Of a stretch of DNA of 64,000 bases, positions 13,001 to 22,500 are shown piece by piece. The notes under the pieces were generated by a model, which was not told the DNA's origin, searched no databases, and worked only from the letters and a program-made list of their open reading frames with translations. This DNA is from Mya arenaria (Eukaryota > Mollusca > Bivalvia > Myida > Myidae). The position numbers and the translations under genes are program-made. The stretch is from assembly GCF_026914265.1 (NCBI RefSeq), contig NC_069123.1:48554949-48618948 (forward strand), in the 5' to 3' direction. Position 1 is the stretch's first letter; each line of letters opens with the position of its first letter.

Positions 13001-16000
13001 ATTGAAAAGTTTTGGCGAAACATGCATGGATCACTGTTAGATTAGATTTCAATGCAATACATGATGTGCGGAGATATTAACATAAATATGGTTACATGCA
13101 AAATTTTAACCAGAATTTTTAAGTGTAATAATAAAGGGCCATTATTTGCAAAACACAGTTATCTTACTTGATTATTCAATTAGGTTGGGTGGTTGAATAC
13201 CATTGTATAAAGTCTCAATGCAATACATCAAGTAGTTGCTGAGATATGATCCTTTGTGTGCTAACATGCAAGACCTTAACCAGAATTTCTAAATCGCATA
13301 ATAAAGGGGCAAAAATTATATAATATGAAAGATAGGGTTATCTTACTTGATTAAATAAGAAGGTTCAATGGTTGGGAGCCTGTGTGTAAAGTTTCAATGC
13401 AATACATGATGTATTTGCTAAAGCATTGACTTAAAAGTGGTTACATGCAAAACCTTAACCAGAATTTCTATGTTGAATAAAAAAGGGGCCATTATTTGAA
13501 TTTAATGCAAACTAGAGTTATCTTACTTGGTTATTTAAGTAGATTGTATGGTTGAGTACCATTTTATAAAGTCTCAATGCAATTCATCCAGTAGTTGCTG
13601 AGATATTAACCTATGTGTGCTTACATGCAAAACCTTAACCAGAATTTCTGAGTCGAATAATAAAGGGCAATTATTTGCATTAAATGCAAACTAGAGTTAT
13701 CTAACTTGGTTAATTAAGTAGGTTGGATGGTTGAGTACCATTGTATCTAGTGTCAATGCAATACCTCAAGTAGTTGCTGAGATATTAACCTATGTGTGCT
13801 TGCACACAAAACCTTAACCAGAATTTCTAAGTCAAATAATAAAGGCCTATTATTTGCATTAAATGCAAACTAGAGTTATCTAACTTGGTTAATTAAGTAG
13901 GTTGGATGGTTGAATACCATTGTATCAAGTCTAAATGCAATACCTCAAGTAGTTGCTGAGATATTAACCTATGTGTGCTTGCACGCAAAACCTGAACCAG
14001 AATTTCTAAGTCAAATAATAAAGGCCTATTATTTGCATTAAATGCAAACTTAAGTTATCTAACTTGGTTTATTGAGTAGGTTGGATTGTTGAGTACCATT
14101 GTATCAAGTCTCAATGCAATACCTCAAGTAGTTGCTGAGATATTAACCTATGTGTGCTTGCACGCAAAATCTTAACCAAGGGGTGACGCCAACGCAGACG
14201 CCTACGCTTGGGTGACCTTATTCTTCGAATAGTCGAGCAAATAAAATGATTCTCCTCTAAAAATTCTGTAATTTATATATCAGTTTCTTACAAAGCAGAA
14301 TTATGTCAGCAGAAGATTCTGAAACAGTGCAATCACAGGTTGAGAGGCTGACCCCAACTTTAGGTGGGGAAATCTTGGACTCTGTGCATTCCCAGGAGTC
14401 ATCAGTCTGGCTGTATACATACAGTGTCATGTTGCCCTATAACAATGGAGAAAATGAATATGTATCAGCATGAAAATATGGTTTTAATCCAATAACAATA
14501 TTTCATCACAGATTTACGAAGTGACTATATATCATTATGGCATTATCATTGCAAGGCTTTCGTGACTCTCACCTCATTCCCTGCAATATACATGACTGTA
14601 ACCCTCCCCGCCAGCTGTGCAGCCTGGGCCCACAATATGGCATCTGTACCTGTGACTGGGCCAGGACTGGGCGGCTGTTTGAGGCCCGAGAGGGGACCTA
14701 TAGCCCCAGAACTGTACAGTATCACTGCTTCCTCACTATCAACTACCATCAGCTCATGTATGGGCAGAGTAGACTACAATGTTCATGATAGAGAAATATA
14801 TCTTATTATTAATTGCAATAGTATGCAAATTCATAATGCATTAATGATGTATATGTACACAAAATTGTCGAACCAAATGACATGATGAAACATTTCTCAA
14901 ACAATATAACTAAACTAGACTTGTGATTTTTATATTGAACATAACACTAAACGAAATTAACAAAGCTTCACCTACATGTTTTTTCTTTGATTTTTCCCAA
15001 TCATTTGTTGCTATGTCCCAAGTATGCACATCCTGTAAATTAATACAAAGTCATATTCCAAAATTTTCAGAATGCAGCCAATGGGGTGGGATTCATATTA
15101 AAGCTCCAAACCAACAACTACTAGTTACAAAATAAATACATCCTCTATGATACAATCTTGTACATGGGAGAGTTTTGAAAAAATGGATCAAAATTACCTA
15201 ACAATCAAACCGTATACATTTTATTACCTGGTGCACTATTAGATGATGACCTGCATATCATTAACACACATAAAGCAAAATATCCAAGATCAAACTTAAT
15301 ATTGTATTTGTTGACCACTCTAAATTAAATATTTTTTGTACCTTTTTGTGAATGAGGCCATACAGGGCCCTTGGAATTTTAAAAAACAGCAACTATCTGC
15401 CATTTTCAGACAAAAAACTAATGTACAATATGCATAATGCATACATCAGTTTTTTGACTGAAAATGGCCATTCACATACAAAGCAAACCATTACCTTATA
15501 ATTTGCAACACACATAAACTTTTGTTGTTTTTTATCCCACTGTACTGGACTTGTAATTGTAACTCCATGGCGTAGAGACCAGCTTTTCACTAATTTCTGG
15601 TCTGCTAGCTGAAGGAGAAAAAGAAGAAACAAATTAGTATACACAATAATTCAATATATAATAAGGCCGTACAAATATGATTATTTGTTCATCTTAATTT
15701 GGCTGAAAATGTTGAAGTGTGGAATACATTTTGACAATTTGTTTAATAAACTGGTCCAGGCCATACATTTATATATTTAGAACAAACATGCTCAACAGTT
15801 ATTGTTATAAGAGTATTGTTATTCTAATTTTTGTGTTCAGCATTAATAAAGGCATAATGTCCTGTGCGCCCAGGCCTCCTGGTTCATGGTTTGGGGTATA
15901 AAACATAATCGATTATGTGAGTTTTAACACTATTTTCTCTGTGATTCAACTATATTTTTTAGAAACAACTTTGTGCACCAAATGAAGAGCAATTGCTTCT

Positions 16001-19000
16001 TTACAATGACAACTGTTTTAGGTAAAAAATTATGTCTGATTTAAAATATCTTGTGAAAACAATGCATGTTTTTACTAGGCTTACAGAGTCACTCAATGCA
16101 CTTAATTATTTAAAACTGTGATTTTATACTGTTCTCTTTCGTGTTAACCTCATCCGATATTTTTTTTTGGTCAAAGACTAATATTAATATTGTTTTCTGA
16201 GTGCACATCACCAGTTTTGGGACAAATCGGTACATTAAAAAAAAATGCTAACTGGTTCACTCTTTGCATTTTTTATAACCCAGGTTCATCCCAAATATGG
16301 TAAATCTATGGCACACTTAAATAAACCATATTCGACAAAATTTATGGGCAATGCACAAAGGTCATCACAATGTATGTGTTCCAAACAACCTTTTAATGTG
16401 GTTGCTGTATATGAAATAAAAGTTTTTTGTTAACAAATTCACAAGCAATAAAGGTAAATATATAAATGTTTTTCAATTGTGCAGACAGTCTCGGAGAGTA
16501 GGGAATTCATATTTTAAAAAAAATCTGTTATAAGCCATATCAATGTTTTGGGAGGTGAGTAATAAAATTTATCAGGCCTAAAAAAATATATATGTCTGTT
16601 TCGGGTAACCCGACCCTACCTATAAAAATGCGCCGACCCTAACTATTTTTCCTCATTTCTGAGCAAAAAAATATTCGTTAGCGAATAGAGAGTTACTAAG
16701 GGCGGATAAATGCGAATTGGACGATCAGAATTATTGTTTATATGATAAAACAAAGTCAGGCAATGACATTAATGTAGGAAAGACTGCCATGTGCAAACAG
16801 TCTGAACTTACGACAGATTTTTAAAAAAAAAATAAAAAAAAAAAAAAACCTACCTACCCTACCTCAAAAATTTGGGAAGGTTACCCTGAACAAACAATAT
16901 TATTTTTTTTTGCCTCATCATGGATTCTACAAAAAAGTTACAGTTTTTTGGTAGTTTAGTTAATATTACCTGGGATCAAAAACATTTTTCTCCCAGATAT
17001 TACCTCACAGTTGGATCAACAGAGTTATACTCATACATTGGCCGAACCAAGAAAATGTTACTGAAACTGCACGTTCTATATTTAATGTCATATTCCGACT
17101 TCAGAAAATAGACTGTTTTTGTCAAATAACTGGTGGCGTATGCTTGGTGGTGACATATGTATGTATAAATTTCCATATATGTGTTCAACTTAGTTGTTCA
17201 AGAAACAATTTTATCATATTTATTCAAAAGCATATTACTGGTGAAGTACCCCTTTCCACCCGACTATGGGTGTTTTCCACGATGGGATTTAATTAAGAAT
17301 CTCTGACTGTGACTTAAATCATTGACAAAATCCACTGAAAGGACTGTGTACTATACAAATAAATAATCTACCGTATTATATCATGCATAGGACGCACTTT
17401 TTTACCCCCAATTATCGTCTTAAAAATTGCCTGCGTCCTTTCTATGCTATTAGAATTTCATCTGTTTTTTTCCAAGTCCACTTCAGGTCGAAAATATCGG
17501 ACCGGGGAAGAACGCGGTAATAGTAAGTATCTGTACTGCGTCAACGAAGAGAACAACTGACATAGGTAAAATCACGCAAGTTAACACACGCAGAAATATA
17601 TTGAATGTTTACTTTAAAATGATTTATTGAGAAATAAATTGAAAACAAACACGAGTGTTTACTTTTTTACAAAAGGGACGCTACTCACAAAAACTCGATG
17701 TGAGTCAGCACTTTAACTGGATTGAGTTATAACGGCAACGGAAAATCGGGAAAGGAGGTATTTATCAATTAATTGTTGTTCATGATTTTAATGTTTCGAT
17801 ATTTTACAAAACATTTTGTTGTATGTTACTGTTTTAAAAAATTAATAAAGGAATGTGCATAACGCAAAGTAGCTTTATTGTCACTATCAAATCTTTTCAA
17901 ATGTGCGAAGGTGTGAAAAACACCCGCTGTCTGTCATTAGAAAAACATCAATAGAACAAACTATTGTGATGGTAATACCGTATTGTTGTTTGTTCACACT
18001 TTACCCGAGGTGCCTTCTGCTGGCAAGGCTAATTACCGAAACGCAATAATTATGCTGACATGCTTTAATCTGCGCAGCGACAAGCCTTATCAAAACAATC
18101 ATTAGTTTTGACAATACACAGTTTGGCAACGGTTGCAACGTTTGACTGTCATTCAGAAAGCATGTCGGGAGATGCAACGGTTGCAACGATTGACTGTCAG
18201 TCAGAACTAGTCTATTACAGCATTTGTATAAGTCTTATATTATGCGTGAATGTTCTCAAAATGTCAAGACATATCATTGTTGTGTACGCTTAATTACCGA
18301 AATAAGAAGATAATTATCGAAATACACAAGACACTTATCGAAATATGCCTTATATACAATTTTTGTTTGTTTTTTTACTTCAATATATGTTATAAATACT
18401 TTACCAACCTCAATTTTTCGGCTCCGATTTTGACATTTTTCCGCTGCGTCCTATCTTATGTATTAAGGGGTTTTACCCGTTTTCTCGACATTTTTTTTGC
18501 CTGCGTCCTATCTATGCTAGGGTCCTATACATGATATAATACAGTACATTTGAAAAAATGTTATTACATAAAAATATTTTATTTATGAAATATTGAACAG
18601 TCTCATGATGTTCTAGTAGTCCAAATAATTGTATGTTGGCAGATTTTTTTTTACAATTTTTGATATGGTAAATTCTTCAATCACGTATAAATTGTTTAGT
18701 ACGAAAAGTGGGTAGTTATTCCGATCGGGACTCTGGGTTAAAGCATATTGCATCTATAAAATATCATAAAAACAAGTAATATTACCAGATAATGTTATTT
18801 TATATTAGTTCCGTACACAAAAATATATATCCAACGAATAATTATGATTTTGACGGGGTTTTCTTCATTTCATTCTGTCAAAACATAACGATATATACAT
18901 GAGCGGCACCTGCAAGGCTTCCGTTCACAATTTTAAAACAATCGGAACATTTCGGCCATGGCCGAGTTGTTATGATTGTTATGATAGTATTTACGAGGTC

Positions 19001-19495
19001 TATCTCGAAGCTTGTCAGAAGTGGCCGAGTTATTATGATTGGGTCGAGTTATTTCGCTTGGCATAATTGTTGTCTGTGTCAGTCAACTTTCGTTTCATTA
19101 GAAAGGTAAATAATGTATTTCAATGCATTAAATGCTTGTTTTGTGCAAAATAACTTTTCACTTACATGGTAAAATATGAATATAAACCTTAATTATCCAT
19201 TTCAACCATAAAATACTTCACTTAATACAATTTCAATATTTTTCAAACACCCCCGGTTTGTGCACAAACCCGTTTAGACTTTAGGGATTGGAAGAATCCA
19301 GTATATAACACGTAAAAAAAGTGGTCCTTAACCAGATATATAGAAAGGTCGTCATTTTCTCACCGTATATATGTTGCATGATTTCGTTTTGTTTGAAACA
19401 ACTATCGAGTCTTCGGCATGGCCACCAGCAACAAACAGAAAACTAGGTTCGTTAACAATTTTACAAAATGCAATGCTTTCCATGGGCGCAGCCAT
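4003..19495 (-). CDS. NOL11: Nucleolar protein 11, complete, 16 exons
   Basis: NOL11 is a metazoan nucleolar protein of the t-UTP/SSU processome, needed for rDNA transcription and early 18S pre-rRNA processing; it is known to bind UTP4/Cirhin. Exons, 5' to 3' on the minus strand: 19495-19364, 15608-15495, 15032-14976, 14773-14573, 14436-14292, 11817-11662, 9555-9473, 9110-8940, 7510-7436, 7225-7044, 6782-6657, 6353-6090, 5272-5194, 4979-4896, 4690-4583, 4125-4003. They sum to 2,100 nt (699 aa plus stop; human is 719 aa) and every phase agrees. Diagnostic matches are the N-terminal strand LADQKLVKSWSLRHG, the segment SDVFLLECLRNISF, VVDWLCLVLDAHIT, and the C-terminus HYCIEVLQIY (human ends YSIEVLELF). 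Exons 1-8 (about residues 1-353) form the N-terminal propeller-like half and later exons the helical C-terminal half. Exon 12 holds a strongly acidic tract (about residues 509-553). The exon 12 donor (AA|GTACCC) is weak but is the only one that fits the phase. The gene is divergent from CEP20. Confidence 0.95.
5640..5857. repeat. Imperfect direct repeat beside the duplication breakpoint
   Basis: Two diverged units of about 135-140 bp begin near 5650 and 5791. Both contain a variant of 'gaactgtggaaaaagg' followed by 'tccacaaa'. They lie in NOL11 intron 12. The second unit ends exactly where the large duplicated unit begins (5858). Confidence 0.5.
7779..8695. mobile_element. Non-autonomous DNA transposon, 917 bp, TA-flanked
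   Basis: Inverted ends begin CTGTGAAATCATT on both sides and continue with imperfect pairing rich in 'ttcgtgg' blocks. TA dinucleotides flank it at 7777-7778 and 8696-8697. It lies in NOL11 intron 8 and has no transposase frame. TA duplication suggests a Tc1/mariner-type mover. Copy B begins inside this element (at the equivalent of 8358). Confidence 0.7.
9542..9830. repeat. 38 bp minisatellite carrying the exon 7 splice acceptor
   Basis: Seven near-perfect 38 bp units begin near 9543, 9581, 9619, 9657, 9695, 9733 and 9771, then decay. On the minus strand each unit contains TGTATTTCAGATGGTATATG, which is the real NOL11 exon 7 acceptor plus the first bases of the exon. The leftmost unit overlaps exon 7 itself (9473-9555), so the array runs from inside the exon into intron 6. 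Confidence 0.9.
10190..11560. repeat. Diverged tandem array with 'gtgaccttgac' core
   Basis: About eight degenerate units of roughly 100-140 bp, each with a variant of 'agtgaccttgacc', then 'cccctcaaaagca' and 'ataagctacctacac'. Cores lie near 10333, 10465, 10580, 10686, 10808, 10892, 11037 and 11170. The array lies in NOL11 intron 6 and ends in 'agacagaaggacagac'. It is non-coding and of a type common in bivalve introns. Confidence 0.75.
11907..12233. mobile_element. MITE with 'gcactctcacagat' ends
   Basis: The left end AGCGGCACTCTCACAGAT pairs with the right end, which reads TAGCTGCACTCTCACAGAT in reverse. TTTTAA flanks both sides (11901-11906 and 12234-12239). It is about 327 bp with no coding frame, in NOL11 intron 5. 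The flanking duplication contains TTAA, compatible with a piggyBac-type insertion, but a longer AT-rich duplication is also possible. Confidence 0.7.
12300..12780. repeat. Diverged interspersed repeat in NOL11 intron 5
   Basis: Three imperfect units of about 150-170 bp share 'cttgctacacatttaca'-like and 'gtacaaagtttcatat'-like blocks, near 12345, 12525 and 12655. No coding potential is seen. Confidence 0.5.
12945..14245. mobile_element. Tandem-core element, 178 bp repeats, 12 bp inverted ends
   Basis: The left flank carries 'caagagctgtcacaga' and then GCTCGACTATTC (12969-12980); the right flank carries the exact inverse GAATAGTCGAGC (14227-14238) after 'gacgccaacgcagacgcc'. Between them are about seven units of roughly 178 bp, each with 'aaccttaaccagaattt'; spacing from 13633 to 13812 to 13990 is 178-179 bp. 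This matches the plan of bivalve 'pearl'-type elements, now usually treated as non-autonomous Helitron/Helentron relatives. It lies in NOL11 intron 5. Confidence 0.7.
15399..15468. repeat. 70 nt hairpin in NOL11 intron 2
   Basis: A 27 bp left arm (15399-15425) pairs with the right arm (15442-15468) with two mismatches, around a 16 nt loop that is itself partly palindromic. It begins about 26 nt downstream of the exon 2 donor on the NOL11 strand. It could be a short hairpin repeat or a pre-miRNA-like fold; sequence alone cannot decide. Confidence 0.6.
16575..16914. mobile_element. MITE of the 1574-1877 family, TCA duplication
   Basis: Ends GGCCTAAAAA and TTTTTTGCC form a terminal inverted repeat extending through 'gtttcgggtaacc' and its partner. 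TCA flanks at 16572-16574 and 16915-16917. It has the same internal 'ccgaccctacc' and 'cctacctaccctacc' blocks as 1574-1877. It lies in NOL11 intron 1. Confidence 0.75.
17371..18544. mobile_element. Non-autonomous DNA transposon, 1.17 kb, TA-flanked
   Basis: The left end CCGTATTATATCATGCATAG and the inverted right end CTGTATTATATCATGTATAG match at 18 of 20 bases and continue into 'gacgca' blocks. TA flanks at 17369-17370 and 18545-18546. Internal short repeats include 'gcaacggttgcaacg'. There is no transposase frame. End sequence and TA duplication suggest a Tc1/mariner/pogo-type mover. It lies in NOL11 intron 1. Confidence 0.75.
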
Positions 19496-19575
19496 ATTTG
19501 TTAATGAAGAATACTACACCGTATTGTACAAAAATACTCAAAAACCGGTGACGTAGAACACAAGCGGCAGTCAGA
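19496..19575. promoter_or_regulatory. Divergent NOL11/CEP20 promoter, 80 bp between start codons
   Basis: The NOL11 ATG (19495, minus) and CEP20 ATG (19576, plus) face away from each other across 80 bp, which must hold both 5' UTRs and the core promoters unless upstream exons exist. The gap contains ACCGGTGACGTAG, with a TGACGT half of a CRE/ATF site. No TATA box is placed for either gene. The NOL11 start context AAATATGGCTGCG resembles a YY1 site overlapping the start codon. Confidence 0.75.
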
Positions 19576-22500
19576 ATGACTTCAACACAAGAGCTAAAAG
19601 AGGGTATTTTTTTAAATTATTTTACTGCTAAAAGGTGCATTTAAATAAAATACGCGATATTAAAATCCACCAAACTAGATCTGATCTTTTTTTCAAAATT
19701 ACATCGGATGTACTTCATGTTCTGTCATAGAAATATTCCTTCCAGTCATGTTTACATGTCAGAGCTTGAAAATAATTGTCATAATATTAATTTACATAGT
19801 CGAAAAAATTTAGTTCAGCAAAATTTAGACTTTATAAGATAATGATTGAACAAAAATACATGTGAGCATTTTTATATGTCCATATAAGCCCAAATTGTTT
19901 CTTGCAATCACCAATCCCCCCCCCCCCCAGAGTCCGGGGAATAGCGGGGACTTTCGGTCAAGCCAACCCCGGGTAAAATCCTCGTCCTGCGGGGACGAAC
20001 AGATGGTAAAATCCCCATCAAATGTCCCCACACCCAGGGACCCTAGGTAAGGCCCATTCGCAGCTATATTTTGCGCGAAGACAAAATCACTGCATTTACC
20101 CGTCACTGCGGGTCCCCCTGAAAGGTAAAAACACAGCCCATTTCCTCGGCTATCCCCGGTATACCCCCAGACCTGGGGGGGCCTTGGTTATAATTGGTGC
20201 ACTAGTAGCAAGTGACCCAGCCAAAGTCACAACTGGTATGCCTATCGGTCGAGACTAGAAGATGACTATTAATGATTTTATGATCAGTAGGTCAAAGGTC
20301 AATGTAATAGTGACTTTTAGGTGAAAAATGATAAGTTGTCATTGAAAGCCCAAAAATGGTTTCCGCTCAATATCTAAGTAACACTTGCACCAGGAACTTT
20401 ATCCTTGGTATGCCTGTTGGTCATGAATAGTAGAATAACCATATTGATTTTGAGATCATTAGGTCAAAGGTCAAGGTCGCAGTGACATTGAGGTAAAAAA
20501 AAAAGTTTTTCGCTCAATAACTAAATAATACTTGGGCCCAGGATTAGGGATAAAATGTGACATATTTATCATTTTTAAATCATAGCTCATCAGTCTTAAT
20601 GTCTCTCTTTTAAAAGTAAAACAAAGTGAGATAATCATGTCATCAATGATGGCATCAAATATTAGAGTTACATCCCGTTGACACAAACATTTCTGTTTTC
20701 TTAGTATAAAAATATATTTTCAGCTACAGCCTTTTGATAAATATGGCTTTTTACATTTAACCTTTTTTCTGGATATTACAGAGGCTTGTAAATAGTTTAA
20801 AATATATTTGAAAAAAAATGAGAATGTCATTTCTTACAAAAATGTCAAATAAAAATATATGTAGCTTGCTAGAAGTGTCTAGGGAAGTGCATTACAGTAT
20901 GACATGACAGTGTATCATAAGAATATGATAAATCATGACATAAAATAATTCTGTATAATGAAAAAGTTAAGAGGTTTTCAAAGCAAACTATATGTGAATA
21001 CATTTTTTCGTACTTGCATCTAAAAATACTTAAAAATTACGCCAACTTAGACCTGCTAAAAAAATCCCCCTGAATACAACCAAAATCCCCCTGAATTTTC
21101 AGCATTTTGAACAAATCCCCCTGAATGGTCTCCAAAAAATATGGCATGTATGCCACAAATTGATTTGAAATTTTCAGCTTTTGAATTGAGCACTTAATAC
21201 AGGTTTTCCAGTAATCCTTCCCTTATCTTGTAGCTTTTCAGTTTTCAATTTTAAGCATACACACAGTTTATTCACATATTAATTTCATGAGATCAATTTG
21301 AATTTTCGTCTTGCTGAACTTAATTAACATGTTCAAGTTGTCACCATTAAACGCACTGTTAATTTATAATTTGAAGTATTATATTTGAGCCATGCTATCA
21401 AGAATTAATTTAATCAGGCTGTTGACTAGTTTATAGAACTATTAATATACTTAAATTACAATAGCTGTGAACAAGTTTCCTAGATTAACCACCCTATTGC
21501 TGAAAAAGATCCAGGCCAAAAAATATTACAAGAAATTGAGTCTAGAGCTATGAAAGAACAAACCAATGAAACTTTTTTGCAAGCCCATATAGCTTGAGCT
21601 AGAACTCTGAAGCGAGTGAACCATTTGTCACAGAATCAGAAGATTTTAATGCAAATCCATGGCTGGACCCTGGTAACTCGGGTCACCCTAAAAAGAAAAG
21701 GTGCCAAGCTACCGTTTTTATAGTCAGTTGGTAAAAAAATGTTCTTTTGTTGTTTTTTAAGTGTGTGTTTCAATAAGTAGTTTCAAACCTTTAAAGTTTT
21801 ATACAGAAGATAATTTCGCCACACTGCTCCAATGATGACAATAACATTCTTTCATAATAAAAATATGCCTACCTACCGTACCTGTTATTGAAAAGGATGT
21901 AACCCTAACCAAACCATTTTATTTTGTTTAGCTGTTTTTCTTGAAAACATTAGAAAAACAATGAGTGTTTGAATCTGAATCCTGTGCTCATGTTTTCGAA
22001 TACATGTAGATGGAATGTATTTTCAGTAATCAAAGATACTTTGGAGAACAGGGGAGTGCTGGGACAAATCAAGGCCAGGATACGAGCGGAGGTGTACAAC
22101 TCCCTGGATGACACTAGCGATTCTAAACCACCTCTCAGCAATGAGAACATGATGATAAATGAACTTATAAGGGAATACTTAGAATTCAACAAATACAAGT
22201 ACACTGCTTCTGTTCTTGTGTCAGGTATGTGAAATGTACTGCACATCCTTTTTGTATATTCCCTGCTGAACTGAAAGATATAGATAATTATGTCTTGAAA
22301 TGTTCTACAACAAAGTATCCTTCAGCAGGGGGTATAAAAGGCCTAATGAGCTTGTGTATAATGTTTATAAATCCATGATTTATAAATATTTAACCTTGCA
22401 AATAGCATAATTATGTCTACATTTTTACAACAAAATGTAAACTTTTGATCTAATTATATCACTTGACTTTACTGTTGAATTTAAATTAGTTCATTTATCA

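Noticed and set aside
16575-16914. Telomere-like 'ccctaac' strings near the MITEs
   Set aside because: They occur singly within the element's inverted ends and do not form a tandem telomeric array.
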